Source: Ruegeria lacuscaerulensis
GTDB taxonomy: Bacteria; Pseudomonadota; Alphaproteobacteria; Rhodobacterales; Rhodobacteraceae
Direction: 5' to 3'
DNA: 64,000 nucleotides
Assembly (NCBI RefSeq): GCF_013033355.1
Contig: NZ_WQDY01000002.1
Span: 186,001 to 250,000, forward strand
Shown here: positions 37,259 to 45,957 of the stretch, in pieces
Position numbering within the stretch: position 1 is the first letter of the stretch
Layout of the letters: each line of letters opens with the position of its first letter
Notes under the pieces: model-generated
Told to the model about the DNA's origin: nothing
The model's input: only the letters and a program-made list of their open reading frames with translations
Database searches by the model: none
Program-made: the position numbers and the translations under genes

Positions 37259-39259
37259 CCCGCGCCCTTTCAGCAACGCCTCAACCCCCGGCAACCGGCC
37301 CCGGAAGGCCAGATACAGGTCTTCGGCCTCGCGCGAGCCTCCGGTGGACAGGATGTTTTCCTCCAGCGCCTTGGCGCGGTCGGGGTCGAAAGCGCCTCCA
37401 GCCTCTTCAAAGGCGGCGAAGGCGTCGGCGTCCATGACCTCGGACCACATATAGCTGTAATAGCCCGAGCTATAGCCGTCGCCCGCGAACACATGCGCGA
37501 AATGCGGCGTCGCGTGGCGCATCCCGATGGCCGGGGGCATCCCCAGACCCTTCAGCACCTGCGCCTGTTTCGCCATCGGATCCGGCGGGGCCGCGCCGTC
37601 ATGGAACTCCAGATCGACCAGCGCCGAGGCGACATATTCGACCGTCTGGAACCCCTGATCGAAATTGGCGGCCTTCAGCACCTTGTCCAGCATGTCCTGC
37701 GGCATTGGCGCGCCGGTGTCGGCATGGGTGGCAAACTCGGCCAGAACCTCGGGCACCTCTAGCCAATGCTCATAAAGCTGGCTGGGCAGTTCCACGAAAT
37801 CGCGCGCAACAGACGTGCCCGAAATGCTTTCATAGGTCACATCCGACAGCATCTGGTGCAGCGCGTGGCCGAATTCATGAAACAGCGTCCGCGCATCATC
37901 ATAGGACAGCAGCGCCGGATCGCCCTTGGCGAAGTTGCAGACATTGATCACGACCGGGGCCTGCACCTTAGGAAACTTGGCCTGTGACCGCATAGCGCTG
38001 CACCACGCGCCGGATCGTTTGGAGCCCCGCGCGAAGTAATCCCCGATGAACACCGCGATATGCTGACCGTTGCGCGTGACCTCCCACGCGCGGCAATCGG
38101 GGTGGTAGAGCGGTACGTCCAGCGGCGCGAACTCCAACCCGAACAGGCGGTTGGCGCAGGCAAAGGCGGCCTCGATCATTCGGTCCAGCTGCAGGTAGGG
38201 TTTCAACGCGGCCTCATCCAGATCATGCTCGGCCTTGCGGCGTTTCTCGGCGTAGTAGCGCCAGTCCCACGCGGCCAGTGGGCCATTGACCCCATCCGCC
38301 TGCATCATCTGCGTCAGGGTCTCGGCATCCGCATCCGCGCGGGCCTTGGCGGGCTCCCACACTTGCATCAGCAGGTCACGCACCTTGTCTGGAGTGCGGG
38401 CCATCTCGGTTTCCAGCTTGTAGGCCGCGAAATTGTCATAACCCAACAGCTTGGCGCGTTCTTCGCGTAGCGAAAGGATTTCAGCGGCGATCTCGCGGTT
38501 GTCTGTCTCGCCACCGTTGGCCCCACGCGCGGTCCATGCCTTGTACGCCACCTCACGCAGATCGCGGCGGGGCGAGAATTGCAGGAACGGCACGATGATC
38601 GAGCGCGACAGAGTCACAACCGGGCCGTCCGCGCCCTTTTCCTGCCCGGCGGCGCGGGCCGCATCGACTACGAAATCGGGCAGACCGTCCAGATCATCCT
38701 CGGACAGGGGCATGAACCACGCGCGCTCATCCGCCAGCAGGTTCTGGGTGAAGGATGTACCCAGCGAGGCCAGCTGCGCCTTGATTTTCTGCATCCGCGC
38801 GTCTGCATCCCCGGTCAGGGCCGCGCCCGCGCGCACAAAGCCCCGATGGGTCAGCATCAGAACCCGCGCCTGTTCGTCGGTCAGGTTCAGATCATCTTTT
38901 CGGTCCCATAGGTCGGCCACCCGCTGAAACAGCGCTTTGTTAGAGGAAATGCCCGAGAAATGCGCCGCCAGCTTGGGCGAGAAGTCACGCTGCAGCTCTT
39001 CACGCGCCGGGTTGCTGTCGGCCCCGGCCACGGTAAAAAAGACGGACAGGACCTTGTCCAACTGCTCACCCGCGGCCTCAAGCGCCTCGACCGTGTTGGC
39101 AAAGCTCGGCGCGTCGGGGTCGCCTGCAATCGCGTCGATCTGCGCGTTGTGGGCCTGTAGGGCGGCGTCCAATGCGGGGGCGAAATCGGTGTCGGCAATC
39201 GTGTCGAAGGGCGCGATTTCAAACGGTGTGGTCCAGTCGGACAGGATCGGGTTGGTCAT
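37247..39259 (-). CDS. M3-family metallopeptidase (oligopeptidase A / Dcp type)
   Basis: A 670-residue zinc oligopeptidase degrading peptides in the cytoplasm. The zinc motif is TLFHEFGHALHQML near residue 465, with the third ligand Glu about 25 residues on. It has no signal peptide. The start at MTNPILSDW has GGAG six bases upstream; a further 44 codons of open frame extend over a non-coding gap. Family M3A members OpdA and Dcp are close; which one cannot be told by eye. Confidence 0.93.
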   Translation of the reverse strand: MTNPILSDWTTPFEIAPFDTIADTDFAPALDAALQAHNAQIDAIAGDPDAPSFANTVEALEAAGEQLDKVLSVFFTVAGADSNPAREELQRDFSPKLAAHFSGISSNKALFQRVADLWDRKDDLNLTDEQARVLMLTHRGFVRAGAALTGDADARMQKIKAQLASLGTSFTQNLLADERAWFMPLSEDDLDGLPDFVVDAARAAGQEKGADGPVVTLSRSIIVPFLQFSPRRDLREVAYKAWTARGANGGETDNREIAAEILSLREERAKLLGYDNFAAYKLETEMARTPDKVRDLLMQVWEPAKARADADAETLTQMMQADGVNGPLAAWDWRYYAEKRRKAEHDLDEAALKPYLQLDRMIEAAFACANRLFGLEFAPLDVPLYHPDCRAWEVTRNGQHIAVFIGDYFARGSKRSGAWCSAMRSQAKFPKVQAPVVINVCNFAKGDPALLSYDDARTLFHEFGHALHQMLSDVTYESISGTSVARDFVELPSQLYEHWLEVPEVLAEFATHADTGAPMPQDMLDKVLKAANFDQGFQTVEYVASALVDLEFHDGAAPPDPMAKQAQVLKGLGMPPAIGMRHATPHFAHVFAGDGYSSGYYSYMWSEVMDADAFAAFEEAGGAFDPDRAKALEENILSTGGSREAEDLYLAFRGRLPGVEALLKGRGLVA

Positions 39260-39317
39260 GAAACTCTCCTTTGAGCACAACCTAGGAACACGAGGTGGAA
39301 TGATCCAGTGCGCGCGC

Positions 39318-40355
39318 TCACTTACCGCAAATCGGACAATCGGCGCGGCGTGAAAGGGTGATCTTGCGGCTTTCCCCATAAAGCGCGTCATAGATCAGCA
39401 TCTCACCGCGTAGGGCCTGCCCAGCCCCGGTGATCACCTTGATCGCCTCGACCGCCATCATAGAGCCTACAACACCGGGCAGAGGGCCGATCACGCCTGC
39501 CTCGGAACACGACGGGGCCAATCCGGGGGCCGGGGCCTCGGGGAAGATGCACTGATAGCAGGGGGCGTTATGAGCGGGGTCAAAGACGCTCAGTTGCCCT
39601 TCCCATTGCGACAGCGCACCCGAGATCAGCGGCTTGCCCAGCGCAACCGCCGTGCGGTTGGCCAGATAGCGAGTGTCGAAATTGTCAGTCCCATCGAGGA
39701 TCAGATCGAAATCGGCAAACAAATCCTGCGCGATCTCTTCGGTCAAACGACGGTGATAGGGCAGAACGATCACATTAGGATTTTGCGCCTGCATGGCCTG
39801 CTGCGCCGAGAACACCTTGGGCATCCCGATATCCGCGTCGCGGTGGATCACCTGACGTTGCAGGTTCGCGTTCTCGACCTCGTCATCGTCGATCACACCG
39901 ATGGTTCCAACCCCGGCTGCGGCCAGATATTGCAGGGCGGGCGCGCCCAGACCACCAGCGCCAATGACCAGCACTCGGGCCTGTTTCATCTTTTTCTGAC
40001 CCGGTCCGCCCAATTCCCGCAATACGATATGGCGAGCATAACGTTCCAGTTCGGTCTCAGAGAAATGGCCGGATGGCATGGCGGGCTCCTTCGTGGCGGG
40101 CGTTGCGCGGTTTCGCAACGCTTTCAGCACCCTTCCATAAACCAGAACCAGAACCGCGAAACCACCCAAGATCAGCCACATCGCTGCAGAGCCGCCAGTC
40201 GCCTGACGCAAGGGGTGGCCATCCGGCAGAACCAGTTGCGCCGTGATCACGCCCAACAGCAGCACCCCGACGGATGTCATGCGTGCGGTGCGCGACACGC
40301 CCGCCAGATAGCCCACGCCCCACAGCCCGGCAGCCAGAATGAAAACCAACAGCAT
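39318..40355 (-). CDS. HesA/MoeB/ThiF adenylyltransferase with N-terminal membrane segments
   Basis: A 345-residue E1-like enzyme. Residues about 1-80 form three hydrophobic segments, which E. coli MoeB lacks. The E1 domain has the ATP motif VLVIGAGGLGAPALQYLAAA, the Arg finger region ENANLQRQVIH, and zinc cysteines in CYQC and CPIC. It adenylates the C-terminus of a ubiquitin-like sulfur carrier (MoaD or ThiS). Start and stop overlap with dut (TGATG). Membrane attachment is the odd feature. Confidence 0.88.
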   Translation of the reverse strand: MLLVFILAAGLWGVGYLAGVSRTARMTSVGVLLLGVITAQLVLPDGHPLRQATGGSAAMWLILGGFAVLVLVYGRVLKALRNRATPATKEPAMPSGHFSETELERYARHIVLRELGGPGQKKMKQARVLVIGAGGLGAPALQYLAAAGVGTIGVIDDDEVENANLQRQVIHRDADIGMPKVFSAQQAMQAQNPNVIVLPYHRRLTEEIAQDLFADFDLILDGTDNFDTRYLANRTAVALGKPLISGALSQWEGQLSVFDPAHNAPCYQCIFPEAPAPGLAPSCSEAGVIGPLPGVVGSMMAVEAIKVITGAGQALRGEMLIYDALYGESRKITLSRRADCPICGK

Positions 40356-40810
40356 CAGCCGCGCCCGGTCGAGCCGAACCCACCCGCGCCGCGATCAGTG
40401 TCGCTGAGTGTATCGGCCGTTTCGAACGTGGCCTGCACAACCGGGGCCACGACAAGCTGCGCGATGCGTTCGCCGTGGGTGATCTCGAACACCTCTTGCC
40501 CAGCGTTCAGCACGATCACACCCAGCGGGCCGCGATAGTCGCTGTCGATTGTACCCGGGGTGTTAGGCAACGTGATCCCGTGTTTCAACGCCAGCCCGGA
40601 CCTTGGGCGCACCTGCACCTCATAGCCATTCGGGATTTCGATCCGCAGACCGGTGGGAACCAAGGCGCGCTGGCCAGGCTCCAACGTGATCGACGCACCA
40701 TCCGGTAGATTGGCCCGAACATCCGCCCCCGCCGCGCCGGGGGTTTCGTAGGACGGCAACGGTACTGAGGGGTCAGAGCCGTCCTCGCGGATCACGCGAA
40801 TTGCAACCAT
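40355..40810 (-). CDS. dut: dUTP diphosphatase
   Basis: A 151-residue trimeric dUTPase hydrolysing dUTP to dUMP and pyrophosphate. All five motifs are seen: [39 protein letters not shown] and the C-terminal [11 protein letters not shown] arm. It sits between coaBC and the MoeB-like gene, 15 bases after coaBC, as part of one minus-strand operon. Confidence 0.96.
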   Translation of the reverse strand: MVAIRVIREDGSDPSVPLPSYETPGAAGADVRANLPDGASITLEPGQRALVPTGLRIEIPNGYEVQVRPRSGLALKHGITLPNTPGTIDSDYRGPLGVIVLNAGQEVFEITHGERIAQLVVAPVVQATFETADTLSDTDRGAGGFGSTGRG

Positions 40811-40825
40811 CTTGTTTCCCTTCCC

Positions 40826-42022
40826 TCACGTGGTCAGCGCGTCGGCGATCTTTTGCGCCAGCCGCTCTGCCACGGCGTCTTTTCCCATGCGCGGCCATTC
40901 CTCGGCCCCTGCGTCCGAAATCAGCGTAACCGCATTCTCGGACCCGCCCATGATGCCGGTGGCGGGGCTGACATCATTGGCCACAATCCAGTCACACCCC
41001 TTACGCGCGCGCTTCGCGGTGGCGTGTTCGATCACACTATCGGTTTCGGCGGCGAAGCCCACGACCAGCGCGGGGCGATCCGTTTCCAGATGCGAGACAC
41101 GTTTCAGAATGTCGGGGTTTTCTGCAAATTCCAGCGCGGGCAGGCCGTCACGGGTTTTCTTCAACTTCCGGTCCGAGGCGCTGGCCACCCGCCAATCCGC
41201 CACAGCCGCCGCAAACACGCCTGCATCCACGGGCAAGGCGGCGTCCACCGCATCCGACATCTGTTGCGCGGTCTCGACCGCAACCACCTGCACGTCTTGG
41301 GGCGGAGCCACATCCGCCGGGCCGGTGACAAACACCACCTCGGCCCCCAGCGCAGCGAGCGACCTCGCCACCGCCGTTCCCTGCGCGCCCGAGGACCGGT
41401 TGGCGATATAGCGCACCGGATCGATGGGTTCATGGGTGGGGCCCGAAGTGACCAGAATACGCTTGCCCTGCAAGGGGCCGCCGCCCAGCTGCGCCTCGAC
41501 CGCCGCGACGATCTCCAGCGGTTCGGACATGCGGCCGGGGCCGTATTCGCCACAGGCCATATCGCCCTCGTTCGGGCCGACAAAGCGGATGCCATCGGCC
41601 TGCAGCTGCGCCAGATTGCGCTGTGTCGCCGGGTGATCCCACATCCGTACATTCATCGCAGGCGCACACAGAACCGGCGTGTCGGTCGCCATCAGCAGGG
41701 TCGAGGCCATGTCGTTGGCCAGCCCGCCGGACATCTTTCCCATCAGATCGGCAGTGGCCGGGGCAACCACTACAAGATCGGCAGAGCGGGACAGTTGGAT
41801 ATGGCCCATCTCGGCCTCATCGGTCAGATCGAAGAGATCGCGATAGACCTTCTCTCCGGCCAAGGCAGACACGGACAAAGGCGTCACGAATTCTTCAGCC
41901 GCGCGGGTCAGAACCGGGGTCACGGCCGCGCCGCGTTCGCGCAGGCGGCGGATGAGATCCAGCGATTTATAGGCTGCGATGCCTCCGCCGATGATCAGCA
42001 GAATTCGTTTCGATGCCAGCAT
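40826..42022 (-). CDS. coaBC: Phosphopantothenoylcysteine decarboxylase/synthetase
   Basis: A 398-residue bifunctional enzyme of coenzyme A synthesis. The N-terminal flavoprotein CoaC domain (about 1-190) has GGGIAAYKSLDLIRRL, the PAMNVRMW motif and the active-site Cys in DMACGEYGPGRM. The C-terminal CoaB domain (about 191-398) has SGPTHEPIDPVRYIANRSSG and the catalytic Lys region KLKKTRDG. It leads the coaBC-dut-moeB operon; coaBC-dut is a common bacterial pairing. Confidence 0.96.
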   Translation of the reverse strand: MLASKRILLIIGGGIAAYKSLDLIRRLRERGAAVTPVLTRAAEEFVTPLSVSALAGEKVYRDLFDLTDEAEMGHIQLSRSADLVVVAPATADLMGKMSGGLANDMASTLLMATDTPVLCAPAMNVRMWDHPATQRNLAQLQADGIRFVGPNEGDMACGEYGPGRMSEPLEIVAAVEAQLGGGPLQGKRILVTSGPTHEPIDPVRYIANRSSGAQGTAVARSLAALGAEVVFVTGPADVAPPQDVQVVAVETAQQMSDAVDAALPVDAGVFAAAVADWRVASASDRKLKKTRDGLPALEFAENPDILKRVSHLETDRPALVVGFAAETDSVIEHATAKRARKGCDWIVANDVSPATGIMGGSENAVTLISDAGAEEWPRMGKDAVAERLAQKIADALTT

Positions 42023-42085
42023 GTTCAGCCCTTCCCGTCCCGGTCGGCCCTGACATTAGGCAAGCAGGCCAGACAGTTCCAGCGG

Positions 42086-42901
42086 TTAATTCTGCGTCTG
42101 GAATGCCAGACAGGGGTCTTCGCGTTCGACCGAAGGGCTGTCGATCACCGCGTCAAACTCGCCTGAGATCGCGCCATCCTCGGACTGCCCCAACACAAAG
42201 ACTTTCAAACCAGGGCGCAGCCGGGACGTGAATGTCGGAATCCCGCGATCCTTGCGGGCATGCCCATTGCCGGTGATCACAGCAATCGGCCCGCCTGTTT
42301 CGTCATCGGCACGCAAGATCGAACGCGTCAGAACCGCGTCGCGCAAACGTTGGATGGCCACCATCTGAGGCAGCGCCTCTTTCGGGAGCGCATCGCAATG
42401 CGCCGCCAGTTGATCTGCCTCGCGTTCAGCCTGCTCCGCAGCCGAAAGAGGCACGGTCAGCCCATAGCGCGCCGCATCCGCGCCCAGCGCCGTGGCAGCA
42501 CCCCGTTCCATTGCAGCGCGCGCCGCCGCACGGGGAACCATCGCCCCATAGACCGGCGCATCGGTAGCCTGAAAGACCGGGTAATACATACTGAGGGACG
42601 GCCACCCCATCTCGGCCCATTTCAGGATACGGTCCAATTCCTCGGGATTGGTCGCAGCTTTCTGAGCCAGCCGTTGCGCGCCCTCTTCGGTGACCATTTC
42701 CCAGACCACGGCCGAGGGGTTGACGATCTCTAATGCTTCTTTTTGTACGATGTGATGCTGCGGGTTGTCGTGGATTTCACCCAGGATCACCACGTCAGCC
42801 GCACGCATCGCATCGGCGACGTCATCCGGAATCAAACCGTCAGCCCGGCCTATACCGGCTGTAACCACAAACGCGCACAGCAGAATCGCAAACTGTCTCA
42901 T
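42086..42901 (-). CDS. ChaN-family (haem-binding type) periplasmic protein
   Basis: A 271-residue exported protein with a Sec signal (MRQFAILLCAFVVTAGIGRA). It has the ChaN/DUF399 motif VVILGEIHDNPQHH near residue 40, whose His/Glu cluster resembles the EreA/ChaN fold, and a C-terminal ITGNGHARKDRG element. Campylobacter ChaR/ChaN-type proteins bind haem, but that role is not proven here. It has no lipobox Cys. Its start overlaps the rpoH stop by four bases, so it is probably co-transcribed with that stress sigma factor. Confidence 0.82.
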   Translation of the reverse strand: MRQFAILLCAFVVTAGIGRADGLIPDDVADAMRAADVVILGEIHDNPQHHIVQKEALEIVNPSAVVWEMVTEEGAQRLAQKAATNPEELDRILKWAEMGWPSLSMYYPVFQATDAPVYGAMVPRAAARAAMERGAATALGADAARYGLTVPLSAAEQAEREADQLAAHCDALPKEALPQMVAIQRLRDAVLTRSILRADDETGGPIAVITGNGHARKDRGIPTFTSRLRPGLKVFVLGQSEDGAISGEFDAVIDSPSVEREDPCLAFQTQN

Positions 42902-43776
42902 GCGATGAAGTGTTGCACCTCGCGCGATTGCGCTTCAAGGTTCTTGCGCATTTTTACGAATGCCGCCGCTTCAAGCTGACGCACCCGTTCTTTTGAAAGA
43001 CCCAATTCCTGCCCCAGGCTTTCCAAGGTACGCGAAGGCTCACGTAGTTTCCGTTCGCGGACGATAAACCGCTCGCGCTCGTTGAGCGATTGCATCGCGG
43101 CGACCAGCCAATGGCGCAGCTGTTCCATATCATGGCTGTTTTCGACCATTTCGGCAGCCTGTTCGCGCTCATCTTCCAGCGCGTCAATCCATTCTCGACC
43201 ATCCTCATCCGCAGATTGCACCGCATTCAGCGAGAAATCCGATCCCGAAAGACGGCCTTCCATCATCTCGACATCGCGCAGAGGCACACCAATTTCTGCG
43301 GCGATCATTTGATGCAACTGATGGCGGTCCAAATCCATTCCATCCGTCGCGGCCTCACGCTCCAGCCGGGCCTGCACACGACGCATATTGAAAAACAGTG
43401 ATTTCTGGGATGAGGTCGAGCCGGTGCGCACCATCGACCAGTTGCGCATCACGTAATCCTGAATGCTGGCCTTGATCCACCAGACTGCATAGGTCGAGAA
43501 CCGCACGCCCCGGTCCGGGTCGAACTTGTCGGCGGCTTTCATCAGGCCCAAACCGGCCTCTTGAATCAGGTCATTCATCGGCGCGCCGTACCGTTTGAAT
43601 TTGGCCGCCATGGAAATCGCCAGCCGCATATAGGCGGTAATCAAGCGATGCAGGGCTTGCTCGTCGCGATGATCCCGCCACGCATACGCCAGTTTCAGCT
43701 CGGTTTCTGCATCCAGCAGTTCCGCTTTCATCGCCTGTCGCGACATCGAAAAATCGTTTGTATTATCCAGAGCCAT
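42898..43776 (-). CDS. rpoH: Heat-shock-type sigma factor (sigma-32), RpoHII class
   Basis: A 292-residue sigma-70-family factor with region 2 (MRLAISMAAKFKRYGAPMND ... FSTYAVWWIKASIQDYV) and region 4 (LGLSKERVRQLEAAAF). The RpoH box lies in SSQKSLFFNMRR. It resembles the second RpoH (RpoHII) of Rhodobacter, which serves singlet-oxygen and oxidative stress downstream of RpoE, more than the main heat-shock RpoHI. The start at MALDNTND has GGGAGG upstream; an RpoE-type promoter precedes it. The chaN-like gene follows with overlap. Confidence 0.9.
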   Translation of the reverse strand: MALDNTNDFSMSRQAMKAELLDAETELKLAYAWRDHRDEQALHRLITAYMRLAISMAAKFKRYGAPMNDLIQEAGLGLMKAADKFDPDRGVRFSTYAVWWIKASIQDYVMRNWSMVRTGSTSSQKSLFFNMRRVQARLEREAATDGMDLDRHQLHQMIAAEIGVPLRDVEMMEGRLSGSDFSLNAVQSADEDGREWIDALEDEREQAAEMVENSHDMEQLRHWLVAAMQSLNERERFIVRERKLREPSRTLESLGQELGLSKERVRQLEAAAFVKMRKNLEAQSREVQHFIA

Positions 43777-43828
43777 GGAAGCCTCCCATTTTCGCAGGCG
43801 TAGCCAGCCTTGCCTTGTCGACTTGAGG

Positions 43829-43858
43829 TCGATACGCAGGACAAAACCGGGTGGATCA
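43829..43858 (-). promoter_or_regulatory. RpoE-type promoter of rpoH
   Basis: On the minus strand TGATCC (43858-43853), 18 bases, then TATCGA (43834-43829). TGATCC with this spacing is the -35 element of Rhodobacter sphaeroides RpoE promoters, including that of rpoHII; the -10 is a weaker match. It predicts a 5' leader of about 45 bases. Confidence 0.5.
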
Positions 43859-43875
43859 CATGGAAGGTAACACCA

Positions 43876-44397
43876 GTGGGTTGGGATTTGACCTTTGTTA
43901 TCGGCGGAGCAGCCTCGGGAAAGTCGGCATTTGCCGAACAACTCACTGTTTCCACAGAGAAAAGCCGCATCTACCTCGCGACTTCACAAGTGTTTGATGA
44001 TGAAATGCACAAAAAGGTGAAGTCGCACGTGAAGCAACGAGGGGAGGGTTGGACGACGATCGAGGCTCCGTTCGACCTGCGCCCTGCTCTGGCCGCTCTG
44101 ACGCAGGATCAGGTCTGTCTGATTGACTGTGCGACGATGTGGCTGACCAACCATATGATGGCGGAAAACGATCTGGAACAAGAACAAGCCCTGCTTTTGG
44201 ATGCGCTGAATACCTGCAAAGCCCAGATTGTAATCGTATCGAACGAAGTCGGCCACGGCATTGTCCCCGACAACGCCCTGTCCCGCCGCTTTCGAGAGGC
44301 ACAGGGACGTCTGAACATCGCATTGGCCGCGCAGGCCGATCTGGCGGTGCAAGTCACAGCCGGGCTGCCTCTGGTACTGAAAGGACAGCTGCCGTGA
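43876..44397 (+). CDS. cobP: Adenosylcobinamide kinase/guanylyltransferase
   Basis: A 173-residue bifunctional enzyme of cobalamin synthesis that phosphorylates adenosylcobinamide and then attaches GMP. The P-loop is FVIGGAASGKSAFAE, and the downstream LIDCATMWLTN and VSNEVGHGIVPDNALSRRFR motifs are diagnostic. A GTG start (MGWDLTF) was chosen because GGAAGG lies eight bases upstream; the longer open frame would begin at TTG. It overlaps a phosphatase gene by four bases. The reverse strand holds the rpoH promoter. Confidence 0.93.
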   Translation: MGWDLTFVIGGAASGKSAFAEQLTVSTEKSRIYLATSQVFDDEMHKKVKSHVKQRGEGWTTIEAPFDLRPALAALTQDQVCLIDCATMWLTNHMMAENDLEQEQALLLDALNTCKAQIVIVSNEVGHGIVPDNALSRRFREAQGRLNIALAAQADLAVQVTAGLPLVLKGQLP

Positions 44398-44972
44398 CTC
44401 GCCTGCATCTTGTCCGCCACGGCCCGACCCATGCCAAAACCATGGTCGGCTGGTCCGACCTGCCCGCTGATCTCAGCGACACAGTGGCGATCCAGCGCTT
44501 GCATGACCATCTGCCGTCTGATGCGGTTGTTATCTCATCCGACCTGTCCCGCGCCGCGGATACGGCCTCGGCCATTCAGGGAGCACGCACCCGCCTGCCC
44601 CATCACCCCGACCTGCGCGAGATCAATTTCGGCACGTGGGAGCTGCGCGGCTTCCGCGAGATTGAGGCCGAAGACCCCGACCTCGCCTTTGCCTATTGGG
44701 ACAATCCCGGTGACGTGCGCCCCCCAAGCGGCGAAAGCTGGAACGAGGTGCGTACGCGGGTAGATGCCGTGATCGACCGGCTGATTGCCGATCATAGCGG
44801 GCGCGATCTGGTCGTCGTGGTGCATTTCGGCGTGATCCTGACACAGGTACAGCGCGCGCTGGACGTGACCGCACAAGAGGCGTTCAGCCACAAGATCGAC
44901 AACCTCTCGGTCACGGAACTGACCCATCACGGGGATTGCTGGTCGGTCGGGCGGATCAATCACCTCGCGTGA
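44394..44972 (+). CDS. cobC: Histidine phosphatase family protein, probable alpha-ribazole phosphatase
   Basis: A 192-residue phosphoglycerate-mutase-like phosphatase with the catalytic LHLVRHGPTH (His at residue 8 or so) and the second His in VVVHFGVI. Its GTG start overlaps the cobP stop (GTGA), so it should belong to the cobalamin pathway, where CobC removes phosphate from alpha-ribazole phosphate. The substrate is inferred from position only; other members of this family are broad phosphatases. Confidence 0.8.
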   Translation: MTRLHLVRHGPTHAKTMVGWSDLPADLSDTVAIQRLHDHLPSDAVVISSDLSRAADTASAIQGARTRLPHHPDLREINFGTWELRGFREIEAEDPDLAFAYWDNPGDVRPPSGESWNEVRTRVDAVIDRLIADHSGRDLVVVVHFGVILTQVQRALDVTAQEAFSHKIDNLSVTELTHHGDCWSVGRINHLA

Positions 44973-45030
44973 TGCACCTGCGCACAAATCACTGATTTAC
45001 CGACGCGATTGTCCACGCCATCCTGCACCT

Positions 45031-45912
45031 ATGACCTATGATCTGTTTATCGGGGACCGACTGTTTTCCAGCTGGTCCATGCGCGGCTGGCTGATGCTGG
45101 AAAAGTTCAGCCTGCCTTACAAAACCCAAATGATCGGCCTCTATTCCGGCACCATGACTGAGGATATGAAGCCACTCGCCCCCGCCCGTCTGGTGCCCGC
45201 CTTGCGCATGCCCGACGGGACGGTGGTAGGCGAAAGCCTCGCCATGGCCGAAACTCTGGCCGAACGACATCCCGACGCCGGGCTGTGGCCTGCAGATCCA
45301 GCCGCCCGCGCCACCGCGCGCTGGTTATGCGCCGAGATGGTGGCCGGGTTCACCGCCTTGCGCGGCGAATGCCCGATGCAGTTGCACCATTGCTGGACCG
45401 GGTTTGAACCCTCAGCAGATACCCTGCGCGACCTTGACCGGATCGAGACCCTATGGGCCCATTCTCGCAGCGTATCCGGGGCCACCACCGGTCCGCTGTT
45501 TGGCGCCTATTCCCTGGCGGATGTCTTCTATACGCCGGTGGCCGCGCGGATTATCGGCTATGGTCTGCCAGTCTCGGACGCAAACCGGGTCTATTGCCTT
45601 GACCTGCTGTCAGACCTGTCCGTCCGCCAATGGCGCGCGATGGGATTGACTGTGTCCTATGACCCTTTCCCCTACGCACTGGGATTGGCAACACAACCCT
45701 GGCCAGTCGGCTCGCCCGTAGCCCGCGTTGTGGACGCAGGCCCCTCGGTCAACACCACATGCCCCTATTCCGGCGACCCTGTGACAGATTTCCTTGAACT
45801 GGACGGCCGCATCTGGGGCTTCTGCAACCCGTTCTGCCGTGACAAAACCGCCGCAGACCCGGGCGCTTGGCCGAAATTCTCTGCCATGGTCGCAGGCGTT
45901 AACGATTCCTAA
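45031..45912 (+). CDS. Glutathione S-transferase-like protein with Cys-rich C-terminal extension
   Basis: A 293-residue protein. Residues about 1-80 are a thioredoxin-like GST N-terminal domain (FIGDRLFSSWSMRGW, with VGESLAMAETL as the glutathione-binding Glu-Ser), followed by the helical domain to about 215. The last 50 residues hold CPYSGDPV and WGFCNPFCRDKT, a C...C..C pattern like TRASH/YHS treble-clef metal sites. No ribosome site is seen before the ATG. It precedes comM. The role of the tail is unknown. Confidence 0.85.
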   Translation: MTYDLFIGDRLFSSWSMRGWLMLEKFSLPYKTQMIGLYSGTMTEDMKPLAPARLVPALRMPDGTVVGESLAMAETLAERHPDAGLWPADPAARATARWLCAEMVAGFTALRGECPMQLHHCWTGFEPSADTLRDLDRIETLWAHSRSVSGATTGPLFGAYSLADVFYTPVAARIIGYGLPVSDANRVYCLDLLSDLSVRQWRAMGLTVSYDPFPYALGLATQPWPVGSPVARVVDAGPSVNTTCPYSGDPVTDFLELDGRIWGFCNPFCRDKTAADPGAWPKFSAMVAGVNDS

Positions 45913-45944
45913 ACCGCCTGCGTGCCAGCAACGACCTGTTAACC
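45899..45944 (+). promoter_or_regulatory. CtrA-like boxes upstream of comM
   Basis: TTAA-CGATTCC-TAAA (45899-45913) differs at one base from the CtrA consensus TTAA-N7-TTAA, and a half-site TTAACC follows at 45939-45944, 14 bases before the comM ATG. The first box overlaps the preceding stop codon. Control of comM by CtrA is known in Rhodobacter capsulatus; binding here is inferred. Confidence 0.4.
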
Positions 45945-45957
45945 AAAAAGGTCGTTC

